Source: a virus. Taken from it: DNA of 33,269 nt. The stretch spans positions 1 to 33,269 of the IMG/VR virus record IMGVR_UViG_3300021185_003211; one strand, 5' to 3'. Shown one piece after another: positions 8,444 to 18,400 of this stretch. Position 1 is the first letter of the stretch; each line of letters starts with the position of its first letter. The notes beneath the pieces were generated by a model, which was not told where the DNA came from, searched no databases, and saw nothing but the letters and a program-made list of their open reading frames with translations. The translations under genes were made by a program, and so were the position numbers.

Positions 8444-9874
8444 ATGGGATTATTTGCAAACGGTGGATCGTTTCCTGCGGGATTAACGCCTACACCTACT
8501 AAAACACTTTTTTCCGGTAACTATCTTACTTTTGATAGTGCTACCGGTGGCGGAACTTTCGCCCAACAATTTTTACCAGACGTATACGAAAAGGAAGTTG
8601 AGCGTTACGGAAATCGCTCTGTTTCTTCTTTCTTACGCATGGTAGGAGCTGAAATTCCTTCTGCTTCAGATCAAGTTATTTGGTCAGAGCAAGGGAGATT
8701 ACATATTGCTTATGATGCTGCAACTGCTGTAGCTTCTACAAGCACTATTACTGAAGTTGGTCATGCTGTACGAGCTGGACAAACAGTAGTTATTTCTCAG
8801 GATCTTACAACTGTAAAAGCTGTTGTAACTAGCGTTCCTGATGCAGACACTATTGTTGTTGCTCCTTATGCTGGAACTGATCTTGCTGGACTTGGAATTA
8901 CTGATGGAGCTATTAAACTATTTGTTTATGGTTCTGAATTTGGTAAAGGTACAAGCGGTATGGTTGGATCTGTAGATGCTGGTTTTGAGCAATTTAGTAA
9001 TTCACCTATCATCATCAAAGATAAGTATTCAATTTCTGGATCTGATGCTGCACAAATTGGATGGGTTGAAGTTACTACTGAAAACGGTGCTTCTGGATAC
9101 CTATGGTATTTAAAATCAGAGCATGAAACAAGACTTCGTTTTGAAGATTATCTTGAAATGTCTGTAGTTGAAGGAGAACTTGCTTCTGCTACTGGTGCTG
9201 GTTCTGCTGCTAACGCTGGATACAAAGGTACTGAAGGTCTTTTTGCTGCTATTGAAAGCCGTGGAAATATCTACCAAAACTTTAATTCAGGTGAAGCTAC
9301 TCTTGCTAATTCAGGATCTGATAGAACTGCATTACAAGATTTTGATGAAATTCTTAAGAATCTTGACAAGCAAGGAGCTATTGAAGAAAACATGCTTTTC
9401 TTAAACAGAGCTACTTCGCTTGCTTTTGATGATATGTTAGGAGCTGTAAACGCTCACTATAATGGTGGTACTTCTTATGGAGTATTCAACAATAGTGAAG
9501 ATATGGCACTTAATTTAGGATTTAGCGGTTTCCGCAGAGGTTCTTATGACTTCTACAAAACTGACTGGAAATACTTAAATGATGCTGCAACACGTGGACT
9601 TACTGAAGATATTGATGGCGTAATGGTACCAGCAGGTACTTCAACTGTATACGATCAGCAATTAGGTAAGAACATTAAGCGTCCTTTCTTACACGTACGT
9701 TACAGAGCTTCTGAAGCTGATGATAGAAAAATGAAATCTTGGATCACTGGATCTGTAGGTGGAGTTTATACTTCTGAAACTGATGAAATGAACGTTAACT
9801 TCTTGTCTGAAAGATGTTTATGTGTTCAAGGTGCTAACAACTTTGTATTATTCAAGTCTGTTGCTCAATCATAA
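8444..9874 (+). CDS. Major capsid protein
   Basis: 476 residues, following the scaffold-like gene and followed by a strong hairpin terminator. The sequence is Gly/Ala/Ser-rich, begins GLFANGGSFPAGL, has an early block FAQQFLPDVYEKEVERYGN and ends with ERCLCVQGANNFVLFK. An HK97-type fold is expected for a tailed phage but cannot be read by eye. Codon use differs from its neighbours: GCT, GGA/GGT, CTT and TTC are common and GC is higher, as expected for the most abundant late protein. The start has a leader of A and T only (TTAAAAATAATTAAAA). Position, size and codon bias make the call likely. Confidence 0.85.
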   Translation: MGLFANGGSFPAGLTPTPTKTLFSGNYLTFDSATGGGTFAQQFLPDVYEKEVERYGNRSVSSFLRMVGAEIPSASDQVIWSEQGRLHIAYDAATAVASTSTITEVGHAVRAGQTVVISQDLTTVKAVVTSVPDADTIVVAPYAGTDLAGLGITDGAIKLFVYGSEFGKGTSGMVGSVDAGFEQFSNSPIIIKDKYSISGSDAAQIGWVEVTTENGASGYLWYLKSEHETRLRFEDYLEMSVVEGELASATGAGSAANAGYKGTEGLFAAIESRGNIYQNFNSGEATLANSGSDRTALQDFDEILKNLDKQGAIEENMLFLNRATSLAFDDMLGAVNAHYNGGTSYGVFNNSEDMALNLGFSGFRRGSYDFYKTDWKYLNDAATRGLTEDIDGVMVPAGTSTVYDQQLGKNIKRPFLHVRYRASEADDRKMKSWITGSVGGVYTSETDEMNVNFLSERCLCVQGANNFVLFKSVAQS

Positions 9875-9890
9875 TTACTAATGTAGAGAT

Positions 9891-9925
9891 GGGGCGTCTT
9901 TAAGGCGCCTCTATCTTTACTTTTT
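9891..9925 (+). terminator. Rho-independent-type terminator after the capsid gene
   Basis: An 8-bp stem, GGGGCGTC (9891-9898) with GGCGCCTC (9904-9911), includes two G-T wobbles and a TTTAA loop. T-rich sequence follows (TATCTTTACTTTTTATC). It stands out in GC from its surroundings. It lies 16 nt after the capsid stop, so it may limit read-through or protect the capsid mRNA 3' end. Confidence 0.7.
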
Positions 9926-9928
9926 ATC

Positions 9929-9947
9929 AATTTTATTATATTATATT
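9929..9947 (+). promoter_or_regulatory. A/T-only leader motif before the post-capsid gene
   Basis: AATTTTATTATATTATATT directly precedes the ATG at 9948 and matches the leader at 7107-7125 at 17 of 19 positions. Lying right after a terminator, it is a candidate site for renewed transcription or for Shine-Dalgarno-independent translation. Confidence 0.4.
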
Positions 9948-10778
9948 ATGGCTAAGAAAAAAGAAGTTATAGAGGCTGTAGAAGCTCCTGTAACACAAGT
10001 GATTGAAACATCACAAAAAGCAAAACCTGTTCAAAATAAAAATGAATGGGCAATTAAAGATAGAACTTATATTTTAAAAGGCAATAAATCACCTATAACA
10101 TATACTTTAGCTTCAAAACATCATAGTAGAAACCCTTTAATGTGGTTTGATGAAGAAGAAGGTTATGCAAAAGAATTAAGATATGCTTCAAATCAAAAGT
10201 CTCCTTTTGTTGATGAACAATCTGGATTTTCAACATTAAAGCATATTGTGTTTAGAAATGGATCATTATTTGTTTCAAAATCTGATCAATCTTTACAAAA
10301 ATTATTATCATTATATCATCCTCAAAAAGATAAAACTTATTATGAGCTTGATAATGTAGCAGAAGCTACTGATGAACTTGCTGATATAGAAATAGAAATT
10401 ACAGCATTAAATTTAGCAAAAAACTTAGATGTTGTCCACGCTGAAGCCGTGCTAAGAGTAGAACAGGGTTCTTCTGTTTCTAAAATGACAACAACAGAAA
10501 TTAAAAGAGATTTATTATTATTTGCAAAACGCAATCCTGGATTATTTATTGAATTAGTCGAAGATGACAACGTTCAATTAAGAAATTTTGGAATTAAAGC
10601 AACTGAAGCAAATATTATTCGTTTATCACAAGACCAAAGATCTTTTCATTGGGCTAGTAATGATAAAAAATTAATGTCGGTACCTTTTGATGAAAATCCA
10701 TATTCAGCATTAGCTGCTTATTTTAAAACAGACGAAGGAACTGAAATATATAAATCAATAGAAAAGAAATTAAAATAA
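9948..10778 (+). CDS. Conserved virion-associated protein of unknown function
   Basis: 276 residues. The first 30 are low-complexity and Lys/Glu/Ala-rich (MAKKKEVIEAVEAPVTQ). A beta-rich domain follows (about 33-115: WAIKDRTYILKGNKSPITYT, then LRYASNQKSPFVDEQSGF). An acidic helical segment follows, then a C-terminal domain with LLLFAKRNPGLFIELVEDDN and MSVPFDENPYSALAAYFKTD. I recall this two-part protein directly downstream of the capsid gene in other marine phages, but know no function. A head decoration or completion role is possible from position alone. The gene is bracketed by hairpins at 9891-9911 and 10793-10815, so it may form its own transcript segment. Confidence 0.75.
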   Translation: MAKKKEVIEAVEAPVTQVIETSQKAKPVQNKNEWAIKDRTYILKGNKSPITYTLASKHHSRNPLMWFDEEEGYAKELRYASNQKSPFVDEQSGFSTLKHIVFRNGSLFVSKSDQSLQKLLSLYHPQKDKTYYELDNVAEATDELADIEIEITALNLAKNLDVVHAEAVLRVEQGSSVSKMTTTEIKRDLLLFAKRNPGLFIELVEDDNVQLRNFGIKATEANIIRLSQDQRSFHWASNDKKLMSVPFDENPYSALAAYFKTDEGTEIYKSIEKKLK

Positions 10779-10792
10779 TCATCTTATAGTGA

Positions 10793-10815
10793 AGGGATCA
10801 CTTAAGGTGGTCCCT
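10793..10815 (+). terminator. Strong intergenic hairpin, possible terminator or mRNA-processing structure
   Basis: GGGATCAC (10794-10801) pairs with GTGGTCCC (10807-10814) with one wobble, plus a closing A-T pair, around a TTAAG loop. The downstream sequence is A/T-rich but lacks a clean T run, so it may be a weak terminator, an mRNA stabiliser or a processing site. It occupies the gap between two genes and argues against translation starting at GTG 10789. Confidence 0.5.
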
Positions 10816-10836
10816 CATTATAATAAAAAGAATAGT

Positions 10837-11529
10837 ATGGTTAGTGTAGATACGGTATACCAAACAGTATTGGCAATACTTAATAAAGAAAACAGAGGAT
10901 ATATGACTCCGCAAGAGTTTAATCTTCTAGCTAATCAAACTCAAAGTGAAATATTTGAGCAATATTTTTATGATTTAAATCAATATAATCGTAGAGGCGA
11001 AATAACAAACGAGTTTGCTAATATTGTAAAAAATATAAAAGAAAAAATTGATTTATTTAAAGTACAACAATTCCCATTAGTATATTCTACAAATAAATTT
11101 AATCTACCTACTAATTTATATAGAGTTGGGTCAATTGATTATCGAAATACAACGGAAGTAGAACAAATAACTAATAAAGAATATTTATATTATTCTCAAT
11201 CTCCGTTAACAGCTCCAAAAATATCTTATCCTATGTATATTAGAGAAGAAAATAGCATATCTGTCTATCCAGACTCTATTGCTTCTGAAATATTTTGTAC
11301 TTATATAAGAAAACCCGCTTCTGTTAACTGGACTTATAACGTGGTTAGCAATGAAGCTTTTTATAACCCAGGGGCACCAGATGCTCAAGACTTTGAGGTG
11401 CATGAATCCGAAATATCTAACTTAGTTATAAAAATATTAAGCTATGCTGGAATTGTAATAAAACAAGCTGAAATTATTCAATTAGCAGAAGCTAAAGAGA
11501 ATAAGAAAATAACTCAAGAAAAATCTTAA
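10837..11529 (+). CDS. Head-tail connector/ring-type structural protein (putative)
   Basis: 230 residues from ATG 10837. It begins MVSVDTVYQTVLAILNKENR, followed by GYMTPQEFNLLANQTQSEIF, a helical opening typical of phage connector proteins. A beta-rich middle follows (FNLPTNLYRVGSIDY, YPMYIREENSISVYPDSI, CTYIRKPASVNWTY). The C-terminal helix (EISNLVIKILSYAGIVIKQA) is also typical. Similar pairs of proteins lie after the capsid gene in crAss-like and related podoviruses, where they form neck rings or tail adaptors. The frame is open upstream to GTG 10789, but that start would put a strong hairpin inside the coding region and add basic residues not in keeping with the domain. ATG 10837 is therefore chosen. 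Confidence 0.65.
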   Translation: MVSVDTVYQTVLAILNKENRGYMTPQEFNLLANQTQSEIFEQYFYDLNQYNRRGEITNEFANIVKNIKEKIDLFKVQQFPLVYSTNKFNLPTNLYRVGSIDYRNTTEVEQITNKEYLYYSQSPLTAPKISYPMYIREENSISVYPDSIASEIFCTYIRKPASVNWTYNVVSNEAFYNPGAPDAQDFEVHESEISNLVIKILSYAGIVIKQAEIIQLAEAKENKKITQEKS

Positions 11530-11532
11530 TAA

Positions 11533-12405
11533 ATGGCTTTAGCTAAAATAACACCAGTACAACACTACGCCTCAAATAATATGGGGCAGTACCAATTTAT
11601 TAGTTTAAAGGATATTGTAAATAATTTTATTGTTTCTCAAGTGGGGGATGATAAAATAATTAAAAGCGCAAAAAGATCAGAGGTATTGTATCATGCTCAG
11701 CGAGGTATTGCTGAATTAAACTATGATACACTTGGAAATATAAAAACACAAGAAATAGAACTGCCTCCGTCTTTATCAGTGCCCCTCCCTCATGACTTTG
11801 TAAATATTGTTGAAATTTGTTTTGTTAATTCTAAAGGTATTCTATACCCAATACAAAAAAGTTCCGTTTCAGCAGATCCTAGTTCAATACAACAAAATAT
11901 AGATTATGACTATATATTTGATTATGATGGTTTTCCAACAATAGCTTCTCAATCTGTAACCGCAGATAGGTTTTTAGATGCTACAAAAGATAATGTAGCA
12001 AATAAAAATGAAATAAATTTTGGTTATACAGCAGGTAAAGGAGCAAGATATGGTATAGACCCAACATTAGCAAATAAAAATGGGTCTTACCTAATAAATG
12101 ATAAATTTGGTTTAATAAGCTTTAGTGGTGATTTAGCTGGTAGCATTATTGTTCTTAAGTATATATCAGACGGGCTGCATTCAGATGCTGATATGGAAAT
12201 ACATAAATTTGCAGAAGAAGCAATGTATAAAATAATTGCACATGGACTTATATCTACTAAATCAAATATACCTGAATATCAAGTTAATAGGTTTAAAAAA
12301 GAAAAGAGAGCATCAATAAGAAATGCAAAATTAAGGTTAGCAAAACTAAGCCCTAATGAAATTATTCAAGAACTAAGAGGTAAATCTAAACAAATTAAAC
12401 ATTAA
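11533..12405 (+). CDS. Second connector/ring-type structural protein (putative)
   Basis: 290 residues. It starts MALAKITPVQHYASNN. A helical region follows (ISLKDIVNNFIVSQVGDDKI, then KRSEVLYHAQRGIAELNYDT), then a beta region (IKTQEIELPPSLSVPLPHDF, FVNIVEICFV). The C-terminal helical part reads HKFAEEAMYKIIAHGLISTK, then EYQVNRFKKEKRASIRNAKL and RGKSKQIKH. The C-terminal pattern is one I recall from structural proteins of crAss-like and marine Bacteroidota podoviruses that sit at the head-tail junction. It is placed after the first connector-type gene with a TAATAAATG junction (tandem stops, then start), implying close translational coupling. The assignment is by position and pattern only. 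Confidence 0.65.
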   Translation: MALAKITPVQHYASNNMGQYQFISLKDIVNNFIVSQVGDDKIIKSAKRSEVLYHAQRGIAELNYDTLGNIKTQEIELPPSLSVPLPHDFVNIVEICFVNSKGILYPIQKSSVSADPSSIQQNIDYDYIFDYDGFPTIASQSVTADRFLDATKDNVANKNEINFGYTAGKGARYGIDPTLANKNGSYLINDKFGLISFSGDLAGSIIVLKYISDGLHSDADMEIHKFAEEAMYKIIAHGLISTKSNIPEYQVNRFKKEKRASIRNAKLRLAKLSPNEIIQELRGKSKQIKH

Positions 12406-12408
12406 TAA

Positions 12409-15400
12409 ATGGCAGAGCTTAAGCACACTTTCCTCAAGGGGAAGATGGATAAAGATAGCGATGAAAGATTAGTTGAAAATGGGGCATATAGAGATGCCCT
12501 TAATATACACGTATCTTCTTCAGAGGGTGCTAATGCTGGTGCGGTAGAAAATTTATTAGGTAATGAACAACTTTCTTCATTAGAATTAAAAAATGCAAAG
12601 GTATTAGGCTCTGTAGTTTACACTTTAAAAGATAAACTGTATTGGATTATAACTTCAGATAATATAGACGGTATATATGAATATGATCAAATACGAAAAG
12701 AAATATCTCCTATACTAATTGATACAAAAAGCGCAGGCAAAAAAACTTTTTTCTCTACAATTATAGATTCTAATTCTGATAATGAATTAATTTTAGATAA
12801 TGTATCAAATACGGATATAAGTACAATATTCGGAAATATCCCAAATAACAATAATGATGAAACGCTTGTTTCAAATAATATTGATCTTTATTGTGAAAAT
12901 CCATATATAAAAATATCTATACCAAAAGACACGGTAATAAGAAAAGAAAAAGATTTACTTGTATTTAAAAACATACATTATTCTGGTCAAGCATATGGCA
13001 GCGTTGATTTAAATGTGGATTTTTCATTAAAAAGTGTATTAAACTTTTCAAAAAATAATATTATAACAGGTATTAATATTATAGATGATATGCTTTTTTG
13101 GACAGATAATTTAAATGGCCCAAGAAAAATAAATATTTCAAGATTTAAAAAATATACAGAGTCACAAAAATCAAATAACGTAAATATATTTGAAACACAA
13201 ACAAAAGTATTGTTTGAAGATAAAGATGTGCATAGTAATATATTTATTAATACAAGAGATTTTACAGAAGATGATATTAGTTTAGCTAAAAAAGTGCCAA
13301 TGAGTGCACCTACATTATCATTATCTAATACATTAACTAATTCAGGTATTACTACAATACCATTTTTAACTAATTTTCAAAACAATAACGTAAACGTTGA
13401 CGTTGGTGATGATTTATTTATACCTGTTAAAACATTACCTATTTGGAAGGTAGGAGATACTATAATAATAACAGCTGAAAATCCAACTGTTGAAACTATT
13501 GAGCTTACAGCTACTGTAAAATCAATTTCTTTTATTGGCATAACATTAACATTAACAACTAAAGATGCTGATATAGACTATAGCTTAAACTATGAAGCTA
13601 CATTTACTTTATTAGAAAAAAAGCCAATTCATGAATTATCTTTTGTTAGATTTGGTTATAGGTGGAAATATAATGATAATGAATATTCATCTATTTCGCC
13701 TTTTTCTGAAGTTGCTTTTATACCAGGTGATACATTTAAGTACAGTGCTAAAGAAGGTATTAACACATCAATGGAAAATCAACTTAGAATAGTTGAATTA
13801 TCTGATTTTGATACCGGGGATGATAATGTTTCAGAAATAGAAATATTATATAAAGAAAGTGCTAATCAAAATATATATACTTTAAAATCAATAAAAAGAA
13901 TAGATTTTGAAGACACTTATGAAATAACAAAAGAACAAATACATTCAGTATTACCAAATGATCAGTTGCTTAGAGCGTGGGATAATGTGCCTAAAAAAGC
14001 AAAAGCACAAGAAGTAACTTCAAATAGAATTATATTTGGTAATTATAAACAAAATTATGATATTTATAATCCAGCAGAGTTTGATGTATTTATTTCTCAA
14101 AGATTTGGAAAGCAAAGTATAAAATCAAATAGAAATTATCAAATAGGTGTTTCTTATATTGATGAGTATAATAGACATTCACCTATACTTTCAAATGATA
14201 CAGGTTCATTTTTTGTAGATAAAAAACAAGCTACGGTATCTAATGAATTTAATATTGCATTAAAATCAAAGCCACCAGCATGGGCAAAACACTTTAAGTA
14301 TTATATAAAGGATATTTCTTCTGAATATTACAATTTAGCTGCTGATAGATTTTATGTAGATAAAGAAAACGGATTTGTTTATATTTCTTTTTCTTCAAAT
14401 GAAAGAAATAAAATATCAAAAGATGATTCTATTCTGTTAAAGAAAAAACACGGAACAGATGAAGCTGTTTCAACAGATAGTAACAGATTTAAAGTTATTG
14501 ACGTTTTTAATGAAGCACCAGCTTTTATTACACAAAGAAAAAAATCTATTCAGCTTTTAACTGATGTTAAATTTACTGATAATATTTCAGGTTCTAATGT
14601 TACAACCGTATTAAATAAAAGTGCGGGATCAGGGACTTTACCTAGACCAAGAAGTAAAAGTGTAAAAATAATGCAAGCTTTTAGAGGTCAAGACATTGAT
14701 ATCCCATCACATCACAACCATCCAAACGAGGGGGTTCCAACAAAATATTTATCTGATTTACAAGCTGGTAAATTTGTTAGATTTACTTATAATGATAATG
14801 GTAATGTTAAGCAAACTGATTATTATAAAATAGCATCCGTAAAAATAGACGGAGCTGACCATCCAGATGATAATTATCAAGTTGAATTATTTTTTGATAC
14901 AGTGTTCGGAGACGACGTTAACGTTCTTTATGATTCTACTGGCAATATTGGAGACTCAAACGGTTTAGGTGTAAATTTAGAAATTGCTGAAGAGTTTTCA
15001 GCGGCAGGTGATAAAGAGTTTGATGGTAGATTTTTTATTAAAGTGGCTGCTAATGAGGAATTATTATATATAAATAATTCATCAAATACAGATTATTACG
15101 ATTTAGAGGCTTTTGATTTAGCAGGTAAGGACAGACATTCTGATAAAAAGAATGATCATAGATTTGGACCTAAAAATAAGGTAGATGATAATCCAAAGTT
15201 TCCAATATTTATAAGTGATAATAACCCTGGAGGTGATTTTGCTTTTGGTATTACTATGTTAAACTATAAACAAGTAAGCTTAGAGGCTTTTGAAAAATTT
15301 GATATAGGCACAAAATTTTATATTAATGAGGATTCAAATAATATATATGAAATAGAATCTACATCAACACCAGAGTTTACTGTATTTAGTAAAAAACGCT

Positions 15401-18400
15401 TGGCTGGTGGTACTTATGATGGTAAACAAAAAAAAGAAAAGGACCGACCTATACTTAGAAAAAATTTAAAAATAAAAAGAGTTGAAACTGGAGATATAGT
15501 AAAAACACAAGATTTACCGCCTATACCTGCACTTGGTTCATTATCAACAATAAAGCTTACTATTGTTGAAGAAAACTTTGATAATAATAAAATACCTTTT
15601 TCTAAAAATCCTGCAATATTTGAAACAGAGCCAAAGCCAAACAAAACTGATTTAGATATTTATTATGAAACTGAAAAAGCATTTGATATATCAGAACATG
15701 GGAACTCTTTAAAAATAAAATGGTTTAACTGTTTTAATTTTGGTAATGGAGTTGAATCTAATAGAATAAGAGACGACTTTAATTCACCATTTATTCAACC
15801 AGGAGTAAAAGCATCAGCACCAATAACAGATCAAATAAAAGAAGAACATAAGTTTAATGGTATAATATGGTCAGGTATAATAAATTCAAGAAGTGGATTA
15901 AATAAATCTAATGAATTTAATGTAGCTTATCCTATAACAAAAGATTTATTACCGTCATATGGCTCTATACAAAAATTGCACGCATGGGATGATAGATTAA
16001 TCATGCTTTGTGAAGATAAAATTGTGCGAGCATACGCAGATAAAGATGTTATTTATAACGCTGATGGCAATATGAATATTGTTGCTACTAATAAAGTTAT
16101 AGGTGATGCTCAACCTTACGCAGGTGAATATGGTATATCTACAAACCCAGAATCATTTGCAGCTTATGGTTTTAGGTGTTATTTTACAGACAAAATGAGG
16201 GGTGCTGTAATAAGATTATCATTAGATGGTATGGAAGTTATTAGTAATTATTTTATGAGTGACTTCTTTAATGATAGATTTTTTGGTAGTGAATGTTATA
16301 ATTCAAAACAGGACAATTCATATTTATTAGGCTCATATGATAGCAATAATAGTTTATATAATATTTCTTTCTCAGGAAGAGATACCGTATGTTTTAATGA
16401 AAAAATAAATGGATGGGTGACTAGAAAATCATTTATACCTCAAAATGCTATATCATTAAATAATATTTATTATACATATAACAATGGGGATCTTTGGCAA
16501 AATGATTCATCTAATGTGCCTTATAATAATTTTTACAACGTACAGTATACTTCTAAAGTACAATTAGAAATTAATGATAATCCTTCTGTTATAAAAAAAT
16601 ATAGAACATTAGGTTATGAAGGAACTAAAGGATGGAAGGCTAATATAATTACAGATCAGGAAAAATCAAGTGATTTATATTTTATAGAAAAAGAAAATAA
16701 ATATTTTGCGTATGCAAAAGGTGAAGAAAAAAATTACACTAATTTAGATTTAAAAAGTTTTAATTTACAAGGTTTAGGAAATTCAATTGCTTTTTCTAAT
16801 CTTGCTCCTGCTTCTAGTACAGAATTGAAATTTGAATTATCACCGCCTGATACTTTTAAATATATATCAACACCTGCTATTTTAAATAATTTACCTGGTG
16901 CTATACTATTACCAACTGTTTCTATTACAATAACACCAAAAAATGGTTATATATTAGATGCAAATAAATTAAATATACCTAAAGCTGTTGTAACTAAATC
17001 TGGTAATAATTTAATTGTTGAATATACACATGGCATAAAAACTCAGCCTACTATAAATAAAAATATTGAAATAGGTTTATGTAAAATTAATTTTGCAGAA
17101 AAAGAAAATGTATCAATAACCGGTAATTATAGTTTTAGTAAAACAGGTAAAGTAAACTCTAGTATACCTGATGGCTCTTATAATATAAGTGGAAATACAA
17201 AAACATTAAAAAACACGGCAAAAAGAACATTAATTCCTGAACCAGGTAATGAAATATTATTTGATAGTATAAAAACAAATAATCCTAACGTACAATTAAT
17301 TAAAAAACAAAATGATGACGGGAGTGTAACGGTTACTGAAAGAATAGAAATAGGCACTTCTAATAAAACAAATTTTGATTATGAAATTTCAGCAATAGCT
17401 ATTGCTGCTACTGTAGCCACTAAAGAATTAGTGTTATCTTCTATTAATAAAGATGATTTAATTAATGAGAATTACAATAGAATTTTAAGTATTTATGGTG
17501 ATCCAGGAAGTGTATTTTCATATGAATTAGAAAATAATGTGGGAGCTATAGACAATATAAATAATATTTTAATACCAGATACAGGCATTCACCAGATACC
17601 AATAAACTTTGATTCATCAAATACTACTGATTTATTCACTATAACATTAACGCCTGGCCAAGACACGATAAATGGTGTTAATTTTGAAAATATTATACAA
17701 ATACCTAAAACTCAGAAAAGCACTCATGAGATTACTATGTTTTCTCAATTTAATAATACCATGAGTAATAAAAGTGTATTTAAAGCAACAAGTAACGATG
17801 CTATTAATTATGACTTTTCTTTTATTTTAAATTTACCCTCAGCTAATTATATTTTAAAATCACAAATAAAGCAAAAAGATTTTATTATTGACAACACAAC
17901 AGATGTTACAGAACTTACTGATTTAAATTTAGTATTAGATAATTCTGCAAATACTGTAACATTATCTGGTAATATTAATATAGATAAGGTTACAAGCGAT
18001 AATAAAATTATACTATTTTTAACTGACTTTTTAAATGAACAAATAACATTACAATTAGGATATAGTAATGTTACTGCAGCAGGGGTTACTACAACAAATT
18101 ATACATTTTCACCTTCTTCAACTTATTCAATAGTAGGTCCATCAGGTTTAGCTCCTCAAACTATTGAAAATGAATATTTATTTACATTAACACCAAGTGG
18201 TGGATTTGAATTTATAAATAATATAAGTTCTAATGATTTTGAAATAATAGATGGTGGTAATAATAATGTTACAGCTATATATGCTTTAAATAATACTGTT
18301 GATATTTCAGTGATAAATAGCGAGTTGGTTGTAAAAATTACTCCTAATAGCTTCAATATGCCTTTGGCTAATGAAACTATAAACATAGTGCCAAAAAATC

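Noticed and set aside
10789-10836. GTG start at 10789 for the first connector-type gene
   Set aside because: The added 16 codons are formed by a strong hairpin and do not fit the domain start; ATG 10837 has a proper A-rich leader.
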